This document shows, piece after piece, positions 53,742 through 64,000 of a DNA stretch of 64,000 bases. The stretch's first letter is position 1. Every line of letters starts with the position of its first letter. A model generated the notes under the pieces. The model was given only the letters and a program-made list of their open reading frames with translations, was not told the origin of the DNA and ran no database searches. A program made the position numbers and the translations under genes. Origin of the DNA: Corythucha ciliata (taxonomy: Eukaryota; Arthropoda; Insecta; Hemiptera; Tingidae); the NCBI GenBank assembly GCA_038030265.1, contig CM075941.1:59125952-59189951 (forward strand), written 5' to 3'.

Positions 53742-54491
53742 TAATCAAGTGGCTAAAGTCATCACCAAATAAAATGCAGCGGGTGGATGGACTTAAAGCG
53801 GAAATTAGGAACAGCAATGGCCCCAGAATGCACCCTTGTGGTAAACCATGCTGGACGTGGGACAAATCAGACACATCAGAACCAATTTTCACGGCTTGCT
53901 TTCTGTTTGAAAGAAAAGATGCAACGAGGTTAACAGCATCGGGTGAAAAGTTGTACCACTTTAATTTAGCCACAAGCACCGTATGTGACACGCGGTCGAA
54001 AGCTTTCTTGAGGTCAATGAAAATCCTTTTCACGGGCTCTTTCTGTTCAAATTCAGCAAGAACCTCATCAACAAGATGAGAGGATAAGGCACCCATTTCC
54101 TCCAAGATATCTACGATATTGTTTTTCATTATTTCCCTAAGATCTTGGAGACAACTGGCAGAATACTTATCGGTCTGTAATTATTCGGGTCCAACCGATC
54201 GCCCTTCTTATATTTTACTGAGACAAATGAAGTTTTAAGACATATCGGAAAAAGACTAGTAGAAAGACAGCAATTTAACAAGTACGTGAGTTCGGGAAGA
54301 ATCTCATCGATAATGCCTATTACTATGGGCCCGCTCAGGCCAAACCAATCAGGAGCTTTAGTGTTGTTCAGTGACAAAACGCATTGCTTCACCCCCAGCT
54401 CACTCACATGCTTGAAATCAAAGGTCTTAAGAGGTTGATTACTTTGTTTAAAATCAGTAAAATTACTAGTACTAGGCTTGATATTATTCAA
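53742..54491 (-). pseudogene. Non-LTR retrotransposon RT remnant
   Basis: Reverse-strand RT of a LINE. The frame 54491-54129 has the fingers (NNTKAPDWFGLSG and PNNYRPISILPVVSKIL) and stops. The frame below it carries motif A (RIFIDLKKAFDRVSHTVL), SFLSNRKQAVKIG, QHGLPQGCILGPLLFLI and a variant catalytic box, FGDD instead of YADD. Between the frames the segment linking fingers to palm is deleted. The frame ends where the hAT-like element starts (53741), so the thumb and C-terminus are lost or displaced. It resembles CR1/Jockey-type RTs. Confidence 0.75.
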
Positions 54492-54525
54492 GACATTCTG
54501 CTCGACAACCTCAGAAAAGTGAACA

Positions 54526-55678
54526 TTGACAAGCCAAAAATCCAGCTCAAAATTTCAACCTCTACACATCTCTGTGGTATTCAAAGCTAAAAGCCTAAAA
54601 TGTATATTAGACACCGGAGCAAGTCTTGGTTGTGTGACGGCGGACCTCGTTCGGGGAATGGAAATAGGAAAAGTCCCAGCTTTTTCATTACGAGGGGCGA
54701 ATGGGTCAATTTTGGAGGTAATTGGGGCACTCCACTTGCGAATTGTATATAGGCGGAAAACCATTTAGTACTCGAGTAATAGTTGTAAGAAATTTGGATG
54801 TAAGCATAATTTTAGGAAATGATTTCTGTGTTAAAAATAAGGCGATTATTAATTATACAGAGGAAACGGTTAAACTAGGTCACGGGTCCGATTCGAGTTT
54901 AATGACTCTTTTCCTCAAGGAAGGGGCAGTTCATGTCCATTGTTCGCGGGACACGGATAGTAAAGAAAGAAGAGAAAAAGAAGGAAAGGGAGAAGAAGAA
55001 GAACGAGGAAAATACTTGAATAAAATCCTAGTAAGTGATGAATTGCAGGGGAAGGACAAGGCGAGGTGCGTCAACCATTACACAATCCTACCGTTATCCT
55101 GGTCCGAAATCCCCGTGAAAACTGAATTAAAAGGGAAAAAACTAATGTTCACCCCAAATACGAAATTTTCCGGAACGAGGCATTTAACAATTGAGTCCCA
55201 AAATTTAGAGGGGGAGCCCTACCAAATTACCGTGTTCAATAAATCGACATCTCCTGTGGTTCTGTTTAGGGGAACCAGTTTAGGTCGGCTGAGGGAAGTG
55301 GGGGAATCCCCAACGAGTAAACAACTCCTATCTATCTCATCCCCATCTCATAAATTCGATCCGGCCCACAATCCGCTTTACGCTCAAGAAACGCAAAGAA
55401 AATCACGAAAATTTATTGTTAATGACCTACTGAGCAAAAAAGACCAAAGCAAAATTTTACAGCTCTTGAGGGAGTTTGAGGACCTATTCGCGTGGGACAT
55501 CTCCCAGTTAACTATAGTGCCTTCGGTTTCGAATACGAAATCGATACTGAGAATGCAAAACCAGTCAGACAGCCGCCCTATCGAGTTTCTCCGAAAGAAA
55601 AACAGATCATTCAGGAACAAGTAGAAGAAATGTTGGAAAACGGAGTTATTGTCCCCAGTTACAGAACGTGGGCCTGAC
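54526..55678 (+). pseudogene. gypsy protease and protease-RT linker
   Basis: The protease active site is CILDTGASLGCVTADL (about 54596-54640), followed by a frame change near 54750 into a 300-codon frame containing VSIILGNDF, the protease C-terminal strand. Next comes a highly charged stretch (near 54958-55010) and the linker RHLTIESQNLEGEPY. A further frame change at about 55500 leads into the RT start (YEIDTENAKPVRQPPYRV, EQVEEMLENGVIVPS), which ends at an in-frame TGA at 55676-55678. The same frame then continues in the RT. Confidence 0.75.
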
Positions 55679-55689
55679 CTGTCGTTCTA

Positions 55690-56610
55690 GTGAAGAAGCC
55701 CTCAGGCGAATATAGGTTTTGTGTAAATTATAAAAAGGTAAACGAACTTATTCGACAGGACTCGTACCCCCTACCGTTGATAGAGGACGTTCTCGCTAGC
55801 CTTGAGGGGGCCGAGCTTTTCTCGTCCTTAGACCTGCGAGCAGGATATTGGCAGATAAGGGTGAAGGGGTCAGACCAGCCGAAAACCGCTTTCGTGACCC
55901 CCGACGGGTTGTTCCAGTTCCAAAAAATGCCATTTGGCTTGGCCTCGGCTCCATCGGCCTTTCAAAGGTGCATGGACGTGGTGTTGGGAGGGTTAAAGTA
56001 CTCGACATGCCTTGTCTACCTCGACGACGTTCTTGTTAAGTCGTCCGCAAATATCGACGAGCATTGTCAAAATCTTAGGAGTTTGTTCACCAGGCTCAGA
56101 GAGGTAAACCTCAAACTCAATCCAGAAAAATGTCGTTTCGGTTTCTCTCAAATGAAAATCCTTAGCCATCAAATAAGTAAGGAGGGCGTCGGCCCAGACC
56201 CCGATAAAATAATTTCCGTTCAAAATTTCAAAATTCCGAAAACCATAAAAGAAGTACAAAGTTTTCTCGGCCTCGCCGGTTACTATCGTAAGTTTATAAA
56301 AAATTTCTCAGAGATAGCCCGCCCACTTACAACAATCACAAGAAAAAAGGTAAGATTCGACTGGGGAAGAGAACAAAACCAGGCCTTTGAAATTTTAAAA
56401 ACCAAACTGCTAGAGGCCCCGGTCCTTCGTCACTTTGACCAAACTTTACCCGTCGAAATCCATGCGGACGTCAGTGGATACGGGCTGGGGGCCGTACTCA
56501 CCCAGGAGGGACCTGAGGGCACAAGACCGGTTGCCTACGCCTCCCGACGACTCTCAGACGCGGAGACACGTCACAGCACTCGCCATTATCTGGGCCATAA
56601 AATTTTTTAG
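55690..56610 (+). pseudogene. gypsy reverse transcriptase and RNase H start
   Basis: A well preserved RT: GEYRFCVNYKKVNEL, motif A SSLDLRAGYWQI, FGLASAPSAFQRCMD, the catalytic VYLDDVLVKS, then RFGFSQMKILSHQI and the connection SFLGLAGYYRKFIKNFS. The first RNase H aspartate is in [15 protein letters not shown], with [15 protein letters not shown]. The frame is then lost around 56570. That lesion is shared with the tandem copy, so it is older than the duplication. Confidence 0.85.
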
Positions 56611-57752
56611 GCACTACCTTTTCGGTAAGAAATTCCGCATCGTGACAGATCACCACGCACTATGCTGTGGATAATAAGGACGCGACCTGTAGACTCGCCA
56701 GGTGGTCTTTATTGTTACATGAGTATGACTATGAAATTGTTCATAAGTCCGGGCGTCTACATTCCGACGCGGACGCTCTGTCAAGGAATCCCGTCTTGCC
56801 TGCCGAAAACATCGGCGTGGATGAATTCGTGATCCTACAAATAGGGGCCGTTGATATGGGTGAACTTCAACGAAAAGACCCCAATTTAATTCCCATCATA
56901 GACGCCCTTGAAAATCCCGATGGCGCTGATCGCTCAACCCTGAGAATAAGTCGCAGCTACCTAATAAAAGGGGACCGGTTATATAAAAAACAGTTTTTGA
57001 GAGGAAAATTAGAACCTATACTTGTGTTACCAAAAGATTTACAATCCGAAATTTTAGAAGTATTTCACGACGAACCTTTAACCGGTGCGCACCTGGGGTT
57101 GGCGAAAACCCTAGGCAAAATTCGAGTCCGCTACTTCTGGGAGGGCCTAAACCGAGATGACGAAAAATACGTTGGACCCTGCCCCCCTTGTCAAAGTAGA
57201 AAATCGGCACCCCTTAAGCCTTCAGGCCTTCTTCAACCTATCACCTTTGGAAAACCCTTTGAAAAAATTTCCGCAGACATTTTAGGTCCATTTCCCCGCT
57301 CGTCATCGGGAAACACCGCTATTATCGTGTGCACGGATTATGCCACCAGATGGGTAGAGGCGAAAGCCCTGCCCGCCGCCACGGCTAAGCATGTCGCTGA
57401 CTTTATTATAGAACAGATAATCTGTCGCCACGGGTGCCCTAAAACCTTAATCACGGATCGAGGCACGTGCTTCACGTCCAAAGTCCTCCAAGAGCTCCTT
57501 CGCAGCGTAAACTGCTACAGCGCACAAACTACCGCTTATCACCCCCAAACAAACGGATTGACCGAACGATTCAATGGCACCTTGGCGAACATGTTAAGTC
57601 TTTATGTTAACACAAGACAAGATGATTGGGACACCTACATCAGTTCCGTTGTTTTTGCCTTCAATGCGTCCCCCCATGACTCCTCTAAAATTTCACCGTT
57701 TGAGCTAGTGTATGGTCGACAACCCCTTATGCCCTGTGACGTGGCCCTATAG
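56570..57752 (+). pseudogene. gypsy RNase H end and integrase, unit 1
   Basis: After an extra G near 56668, the frame from 56667 carries the end of RNase H (HKSGRLHSDADALSRNP) and the integrase. It has the zinc finger (VFHDEPLTGAHLGLAKT and CPPCQSRKS) and the catalytic residues in SADILGPFP, LITDRGTCFTSK and NGLTERFNGTLAN. A 2-base insertion at about 57749 (CCCTATAG, where unit 2 has CCCTAG) creates a stop. Both lesions are specific to unit 1. Confidence 0.8.
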
Positions 57753-58114
57753 ATCCCTTCAGAGAAACCCCGGACCTGACCACTCTTGAGTATACCGAAA
57801 AAGTTAGACTCCTCCGCGAAATAGCACGTGAAAGAATAACCGCCCAGCAAGAAATGATGAAAAAAAGATACGATCAGCGACACCGAGATGTCGACTTTCA
57901 GAAAAACGATTTGGTCATGGTATACACCCCTGTAAGAAAAAAGGGAAAGAGCGAAAAACTGCTCTGCCGATTTTTTGGCCCGTACAAGATCATGCGGAAA
58001 TTATCCCCTGTAAATTACGTAGTAGAAGTGTTGAAGAGGGGTCGGAAATACAACTACACCCTACACGTAAGTCGACTCAAGAGATACCACCCGCGAACCC
58101 TGCAGTTGCAATAA
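57750..58114 (+). pseudogene. gypsy pol C-terminal tail, unit 1
   Basis: Continuation in a shifted frame: KRYDQRHRDVDFQKNDLV, then a chromodomain-like segment (RFFGPYKIMRKLSPVNYVVEV and HVSRLKRYHP) ending at a stop at 58112-58114. Such tails help target gypsy integrases to chromatin. Confidence 0.75.
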
Positions 58115-58245
58115 GTAATTCCCTTCGCTGTAAATAAGCCTAGAATAAACATTTTAGACGTAAGCATCGTAGTTCAATTTGATTTAGTTTGTTAGCAGAT
58201 AAATGTAGAACGCACCGGCGGAAATAAGTTTTAAAACAATCGACA

Positions 58246-58341
58246 ATGAAACGAACATATTTTTTTATAAACCCAATTATAGGCATCGCTATCGTCATGG
58301 CAATAATAAATTTTTATCCAATACTCGTCTCAAATTACTGA
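58246..58341 (+). other. 31-codon hydrophobic ORF after pol, unit 1
   Basis: ATG followed by a strongly hydrophobic stretch (FFINPIIGIAIVMAII) that could act as a signal peptide or membrane anchor, ending at TGA. It lies where some gypsy elements carry an envelope-like gene, and weakly polar sequence follows in frame after the stop. No envelope motif is seen. It may be chance. Confidence 0.25.
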
Positions 58342-59350
58342 CAGGGACAAACTCACAGTAGCGTTCCCACGATCGGAGAGCACGAAAAAATTGCAAATCG
58401 CAAATTCATCAGTTTCTACAGGAATAGATCAGGTACGAAAGGAAGTTCAGAAAGCAAGATTCAACTAAAGCTATGAATTCAGACTAATTTCAATACCCCT
58501 TTGTCCCTGAAAAAAAAAAAAAAAAAAAAAAAACCTGTTTATGAGCAACCCAGCTGGAAGCCCTGCCCTGCAGTAGTAAGAGAGAGAGTGAGAGAGAAAA
58601 AAAAATGCAAAACCAAAATCAACTCGAATTGGACCCCCAAAAACTTAGATTAAGGGATTAACGTAAAAACTTCCAAGTATAGACATGATGTAAGATAAGT
58701 AGGACAGGAATTTAGTATGTAAATAAATGAGTTTAAAAGATTTGGTCGCTTAAGAGTAGTAAAATAAGACATAGGTAAAGTTTGTGACAACCCCAGGAAG
58801 TTTAGGGTTCGCGTATAGTAAGACGGATACAATTTTTCATGAATACCAGGCCGACGCGGCCTGACGAGGCATGAGGAAAAAAATAACGTTTTGAGGAAAA
58901 GAAAGGAGAATGAGAACATAGAGGAGTCCCATTTAAGGCTAAAGTGGACGACAAGTGTGCGAGAGAGACGGAATATAGCCGTAGCGATTCTACCTCTCAC
59001 GGCCGCAAAAATTCGCCGATTTTGTTTTTGTAAATTGATTCCTACTCATTGATGCCAACAATTTTAAGGAAATTGGGTCGCTGATTTTTAAAATGACTCT
59101 AGCCCATAACATTTTAAATTCAAAATTTGAAAAAATATATTTTTGGAGAAAACTGGATTATGCCACGAAGCAGCGTAAAATCTTGAATACGGAATGATTT
59201 TTTTTTTTTTTTTTCGTCTGAAAACGTCGCCCGAAAGAGAAAAATGCGACATCAAAAAGAAAAGCCGCCTCAAAGCCAGGGAGGTCACGGTGGTGTGTAC
59301 GGGAGGGGTCCCTCGAACGCCGCGCCGCCTTCTCAGCTAAGCTCCTTCTT
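58342..59350. other. Post-pol non-coding stretch, unit 1
   Basis: No coding signal on either strand that I can support. It contains an A-run at 58510-58534, a GA-rich stretch near 58578-58600 and a T-run near 59199-59214. Probably element 3' sequence or its LTR. Confidence 0.4.
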
Positions 59351-59833
59351 TTGCACTCACGCGCTCCAGGAATTAGTTTCATTATAGCACCGCATTTATT
59401 TCTCATAGCTTATCAATTAATTAATAGTAGCTTATCAATAGTAGGCTCCAAGGTGACTAAACTTTACTATAGGTGCCGCAGATTTCCCCCTGCCCATCGG
59501 GCGGGAGGGGTGGAGACTGACGTCACCAGCAGTCCTTTGCTCCCGATTGCTCACCGTAGAGCAGCAGAGCAAGTTAATTTTGAAATTGAAGTTTATGATT
59601 TCTCAAAAATCACAACCATAGAGGTAGAATACATGGAGGGAACCTTGATTGGGAAGGGGTGTTGGAGGGGGGTGCATATTGACCACATGGATGAAGTGTG
59701 GAAGTGCGGGGGTGTCCCTTATTTTTATAACCTGCACTACGTAAACTTCTCCAATAAACAAACTTGTTATCTTTTATTTGTGAACATTCCCGTTGGCTTA
59801 ATTAATTCCGTAGAATCTGTGATATTAGTGTAA
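59351..59833 (+). other. 160-codon open frame after pol, unit 1
   Basis: A frame starting at a TTG with no ATG until well inside. The second half (VNFEIEVYDFSKITTIEVEY, GKGCWRGVHIDHMDEVWKCG) looks protein-like in composition. The tandem copy (62834-63316) encodes the same protein, and the one base change I noticed (CGC to CGT) is silent. That may reflect only the recent duplication. Function unknown. It could be the end of an unrelated gene or of an LTR. Confidence 0.3.
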
Positions 59834-60012
59834 GATTCGACTGGGGAAGAGAACAAAACCAGGCCTTTGAAATTTTAAAAACCAAACTGCTAGAGGCCCC
59901 GGTCCTTCGTCACTTTGACCAAACTTTACCCGTCGAAATCCATGCGGACGTCAGTGGATACGCGGGCCGGGGGCCGTACTCACCCAGGAGGGACCTGAGG
60001 GCACAAGACCGG

Positions 60013-61443
60013 TTGCCTACGCCTCCCGACGACTCTCAGACGCGGAGACACGTCACAGCACTCGCCATTATCTGGGCCATAAAATTTTTTAGGCACTACC
60101 TTTTCGGTAAGAAATTCCGCATCGTGACAGATCACCACGCACTATGCTGTGATAATAAGGACGCGACCTGTAGACTCGCCAGGTGGTCTTTATTGTTACA
60201 TGAGTATGACTATGAAATTGTTCATAAGTCCGGGCGTCTACATTCCGACGCGGACGCTCTGTCAAGGAATCCCGTCTTGCCTGCCGAAAACATCGGCGTG
60301 GATGAATTCGTGATCCTACAAATAGGGGCCGTTGATATGGGTGAACTTCAACGAAAAGACCCCAATTTAATTCCCATCATAGACGCCCTTGAAAATCCCG
60401 ATGGCGCTGATCGCTCAACCCTGAGAATAAGTCGCAGCTACCTAATAAAAGGGGACCGGTTATATAAAAAACAGTTTTTGAGAGGAAAATTAGAACCTAT
60501 ACTTGTGTTACCAAAAGATTTACAATCCGAAATTTTAGAAGTATTTCACGACGAACCTTTAACCGGTGCGCACCTGGGGTTGGCGAAAACCCTAGGCAAA
60601 ATTCGAGTCCGCTACTTCTGGGAGGGCCTAAACCGAGATGAAAAATACGTTGGACCCTGCCCCCCTTGTCAAAGTAGAAAATCGGCACCCCTTAAGCCTT
60701 CAGGCCTTCTTCAACCTATCACCTTTGGAAAACCCTTTGAAAAAATTTCCGCAGACATTTTAGGTCCATTTCCCCGCTCGTCATCGGGAAACACCGCTAT
60801 TATCGTGTGCACGGATTATGCCACCAGATGGGTAGAGGCGAAAGCCCTGCCCGCCGCCACGGCTAAGCATGTCGCTGACTTTATTATAGAACAGATAATC
60901 TGTCGCCACGGGTGCCCTAAAACCTTAATCACGGATCGAGGCACGTGCTTCACGTCCAAAGTCCTCCAAGAGCTCCTTCGCAGCGTAAACTGCTACAGCG
61001 CACAAACTACCGCTTATCACCCCCAAACAAACGGATTGACCGAACGATTCAATGGCACCTTGGCGAACATGTTAAGTCTTTATGTTAACACAAGACAAGA
61101 TGATTGGGACACCTACATCAGTTCCGTTGTTTTTGCCTTCAATGCGTCCCCCCATGACTCCTCTAAAATTTCACCGTTTGAGCTAGTTTATGGTCGACAA
61201 CCCCTTATGCCCTGTGACGTGGCCCTAGATCCCTTCAGAGAAACCCCGGACCTGACCACTCTTGAGTATACCGAAAAAGTCAGACTCCTCCGCGAAATAG
61301 CACGTGAAAGAATAACCGCCCAGCAAGAAATGATGAAAAAAAGATACGATCAGCGACACCGAGATGTCGACTTTCAGAAAAACGATTTGGTCATGGTATA
61401 CACCCCTGTAAGAAAAAAGGGAAAGAGCGAAAAACTGCCCTGA
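60013..61443 (+). pseudogene. gypsy RNase H end and integrase, unit 2
   Basis: A 476-codon open frame covering the end of RNase H ([26 protein letters not shown]) and a complete integrase core with the same DDE residues as unit 1. It lacks unit 1's two frameshifts but has its own stop (CTGCCCTGACG, where unit 1 has CTGCTCTGCCG) that removes the C-terminal tail. Protease and RT are absent upstream, because the unit begins in RNase H. The first part (60013-60040) is out of frame with the true RNase H start. Confidence 0.8.
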
Positions 61444-61590
61444 CGATTTTTTGGCCCGTACAAGATCATGCGGAAATTATCCCCTGTAAATTACGTAGTA
61501 GAAGTGTTGAAGAGGGGTCGGAAATACAACTACACCCTACACGTAAGTCGACTCAAGAGATACCACCCGCGAACCCTGCAGTTGCAATAA
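61440..61590 (+). pseudogene. gypsy pol C-terminal tail, unit 2
   Basis: Same chromodomain-like tail as at 57960-58114, in frame with the integrase but beyond the unit-2-specific TGA. It ends with the same TAA after CTGCAGTTGCAA. Confidence 0.65.
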
Positions 61591-61721
61591 GTAATTCCCT
61601 TCGCTGTAAATAAGCCTAGAATAAACATTTTAGACGTAAGCATCGTAGTTCAATTTGATTTAGTTTGTTAGCAGATAAATGTAGAACGCACCGGCGGAAA
61701 TAAGTTTTAAAACAATCGACT

Positions 61722-61817
61722 ATGAAACGAACATATTTTTTTATAAACCCAATTATAGGCATCGCTATCGTCATCGCAATAATAAATTTTTATCCAATAC
61801 TCGTCTCAAATTACTGA
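61722..61817 (+). other. 31-codon hydrophobic ORF after pol, unit 2
   Basis: The tandem-copy counterpart of 58246-58341, still open, with one residue change (Met to Ile at position 18). Confidence 0.25.
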
Positions 61818-61829
61818 CGGGGACAAACT

Positions 61830-61985
61830 CACAGTAGCGTTCCCACGATCGGAGAGCACGAAAAAATTGCAAATCGCAAATTCATCAGTTTCTACAGGAA
61901 TAGATCAGGTACAAAAGGAAGTTCAGAAAGCAAGATTCAACTAAAGCTATGAATTCAGACTAAGTTCAATACCCCTTTGTCCCTG

Positions 61986-62020
<35 letters not shown>

Positions 62021-62833
62021 TTTATGAGCAACCCAGCTGGAAGCCCTGCCCTGCAGTAGTAAGAGAGAGAGTGAGAGAGAAAAAAAAATGCAAAACCAAA
62101 ATCAACTCGAATTGGACCCCCAAAAACTTAGATTAAGGGATTAACGTAAAAACTTCCAAGTATAGACATGATGTAAGATAAGTAGGACAGGAATTTAGTA
62201 TGTAAATAAATGAGTTTAAAAGATTTGGTCGCTTAAGAGTAGTAAAATAAGACATAGGTAAAGTTTGTGACAACCCCGGGAAGTTTAGGGTTCGCGTATA
62301 GTAAGACGGATACAATTTTTCATGAATACCAGGCCGACGCGGCCTGACGAGGCATGAGGAAAAAAATAACGTTTTGAGGAAAAGAAAGGAAAATGAGAAC
62401 ATAGAGGAGTCCCATTTAAGGCTAAAGTGGACGACAAGTGTGCGAGAGAGACGGAATATAGCCGTAGCGATTCTACCTCTCACGGCCGCAAAAATTCGCC
62501 GATTTTGTTTTTGTAAATTGATTCCTACTCATTGATGCCAACAATTTTAAGGAAATTGGGTCGCTGATTTTTAAAATGACTCTAGCCCATAACATTTTAA
62601 ATTCAAAATTTGAAAAAATACATTTTTGGAGAAAACTGGATTATGCCACGAAGCAGCGTAAAATCTTGAATACGGAATGATTTTTTTTTTTTTTTTTCGT
62701 CTGAAAACGTCGCCCGAAAGAGAAAAATGCGACATCAAAAAGAAAAGCCGCCTCAAAGCCAGGGAGGTCACGGTGGTGTGTACGGGAGGGGTCCCTCGAA
62801 CGCCGCGCCGCCTTCTCAGCTAAGCTCCTTCTT
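61830..62833. other. Post-pol non-coding stretch, unit 2
   Basis: Counterpart of 58342-59350 with minor substitutions and a longer A-run (61986-62016). Confidence 0.4.
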
Positions 62834-63316
62834 TTGCACTCACGTGCTCCAGGAATTAGTTTCATTATAGCACCGCATTTATTTCTCATAGCTTATCAAT
62901 TAATTAATAGTAGCTTATCAATAGTAGGCTCCAAGGTGACTAAACTTTACTATAGGTGCCGCAGATTTCCCCCTGCCCATCGGGCGGGAGGGGTGGAGAC
63001 TGACGTCACCAGCAGTCCTTTGCTCCCGATTGCTCACCGTAGAGCAGCAGAGCAAGTTAATTTTGAAATTGAAGTTTATGATTTCTCAAAAATCACAACC
63101 ATAGAGGTAGAATACATGGAGGGAACCTTGATTGGGAAGGGGTGTTGGAGGGGGGTGCATATTGACCACATGGATGAAGTGTGGAAGTGCGGGGGTGTCC
63201 CTTATTTTTATAACCTGCACTACGTAAACTTCTCCAATAAACAAACTTGTTATCTTTTATTTGTGAACATTCCCGTTGGCTTAATTAATTCCGTAGAATC
63301 TGTGATATTAGTGTGA
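62834..63316 (+). other. 160-codon open frame after pol, unit 2
   Basis: Encodes the same protein as 59351-59833. Its stop is formed by the junction sequence beyond the duplicated unit, and the last codons coincide by chance. Confidence 0.3.
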
Positions 63317-63440
63317 ATTCATCTTGAAGAACTTTTTTAACTTATGATTTTGAATTCAAACGATTCGTGCCACTGTCACCCTGTACAAAGAAATTGATTT
63401 CTTTGTTTTTTGAGCGTCAAATAGAATGTGAACTCTACAG

Positions 63441-63803
63441 TTGTTAAACCGTTCTTGCCTTTCTCTGTCTTATATTATGCCTGTCATCTCTAATGAGCAC
63501 AGATTCAGTGTAGCTGTCTTGCTGTCTATGCCATCAATAAATATAAACCTACCAAGAACTTCGTCGGACTATCTAAGGCTAGTGTATTGCACAAACCGAC
63601 CCCACCCGGGTCAGCCGCTATTTCACGAAACGCGGAGTTTGCCAGGTATAAATAAAGTACAGTGGGCTGTGGAAGCGAACCGCAACCACATAAGCTTATA
63701 TAGCTTAGAAAATATACCGTATATACTTCCGAAAAGTGATGAAGTTTGTGGTGGTGAGGAAATACGTAGAAAGAAATTGAGCACGAGTACAAAAGCCGAG
63801 TGA
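63441..63803 (+). other. Unrecognised open frame, right edge
   Basis: A 120-codon frame in single-copy sequence after the duplication. Its central part (VSNEHRFSVAVLLSMP-like and LENIPYILPKSDEV) could be protein. No known motif is seen. Another open frame in a different phase follows immediately. Confidence 0.25.
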
Positions 63804-63816
63804 AACGCTTTACGGC

Positions 63817-64000
63817 ATGACCCCCGCTACGTATCCTTCGTTTCGTCCTTTTTCGACTTTACACATTGAAGTGGATGACACCGGGCGTTTTATTGCGGAA
63901 GAAGTTCCCAGAAATTTGACACACGAGCTCCGAAAGTTATATGTATCATATTTTCATAGTTTCCTGATTCGCCCAAATACATCTTCAAGAAAACTAAAAC
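63817..64000 (+). other. Open frame running off the window end
   Basis: From the ATG at 63817 the frame is open for 61 codons to the window edge (MTPATYPSFRPFSTLHIEVD at the start). No domain recognised. It may continue beyond the window. Confidence 0.3.

Larger units (their letters stand above)
54526..58114 (+). mobile_element. 5'-truncated Ty3/gypsy element (third lineage)
   Basis: Starts abruptly in the protease next to the reverse-strand LINE remnant, with no gag or 5' LTR. It then runs through the protease-RT linker, RT, RNase H, integrase and a C-terminal chromodomain-like tail. Domain order and motifs (YLDD, DHHALC) differ from the gypsy at 26525-36200, so this is another lineage. From 56351 on, it is repeated in the tandem copy starting at 59831. 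Confidence 0.85.
56351..59830 (+). repeat. Tandem duplication unit 1 (3480 bp)
   Basis: Head-to-tail duplicate of 59831-63313. It begins at TAAGATTCGACTGGGG and ends at GATATTAGTG. Identity is very high, with a handful of indels and scattered substitutions. Confidence 0.9.
59831..63313 (+). repeat. Tandem duplication unit 2 (3483 bp)
   Basis: Begins TAAGATTCGACTGGGG directly after GATATTAGTG of unit 1 and ends at the same GATATTAGTG (63304-63313). Beyond it the sequence (TGAATTCATC) is new. Differences from unit 1: a 2-base gain near 59962, a missing G near 60150, a 3-base loss near 60641 and a 2-base loss near 61227. It also has a stop-creating change at 61441-61443 and an A-run of 31 instead of 25. 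Confidence 0.9.

Noticed and set aside
58650..59000. Reverse-strand 116-codon frame, repeated at 62133-62483
   Set aside because: It is repeated only because it lies in the tandem duplication. Composition is low-complexity (F/L/S-rich) and no motif is seen.
59158..59406. Reverse-strand frame with a poly-lysine run, repeated at 62641-62889
   Set aside because: The run comes from a T-homopolymer and no conserved domain is present.

Overview
This window reads as repeat-rich, AT-rich eukaryotic nuclear DNA, most likely from an arthropod. Non-LTR retroelements of the I, R1 and Jockey type, several Ty3/gypsy lineages, and piggyBac, pogo/Tigger and hAT-like DNA elements lie nested in each other. 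I see no bacterial operons, rRNA, tRNA or CRISPR array. The species cannot be fixed from the sequence. Nearly every recognisable protein belongs to a transposable element and most are broken. The one compact, intact, host-like gene I can support is a 58-codon secreted-peptide gene at 49368-49544, with a TATA-like box upstream and a polyadenylation signal downstream.

Layout. 310-2384 (minus) is a decayed pogo/Tigger transposase. 3174-3710 (minus) is an unrecognised coding remnant. 6418-8571 is a hAT-like non-autonomous element filled with a degenerate ~30-bp minisatellite, followed by an R1-like C-terminal remnant. 9830-22784 is an I-type LINE (ORF1 zinc knuckles, endonuclease, RT, RNase H, poly-A) cut by two insertions. 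One is at 12370-15144 (GAGACC-rich, about 8-bp target duplication) and one at 16650-22063 (hAT-like, 8-bp duplication CTGATGGC). The second carries inverted minisatellite arms and a nested Jockey copy. 26525-36200 is a Ty3/gypsy element split by a TA-flanked DNA element (28616-34683), which itself holds a young 3.6-kb LTR retrotransposon (29747-33303).

Further on, 37191-37390 is a nearly perfect long hairpin. 42015-45932 holds a piggyBac element whose transposase reading frame runs without a stop into a Ty3/gypsy RNase H-integrase, giving one 644-codon chimeric ORF. 46330-46770 (minus) is a gypsy gag scrap. 49368-49544 is the secreted-peptide gene. 49715-53741 is more minisatellite, including an inverted copy of the 6418-8571 element. 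53742-54491 (minus) is an RT remnant. 54526-58114 is another gypsy pol. Its 3' part plus about 1.7 kb of downstream sequence is repeated in tandem (56351-59830 and 59831-63313).

The genes do not form a pathway; the window records sequential insertions. The points most worth a second look are the piggyBac/gypsy chimeric ORF, the hAT-like elements with minisatellite bodies, the LTR element with near-identical LTRs but no RT core, the secreted-peptide gene, and the long hairpins.
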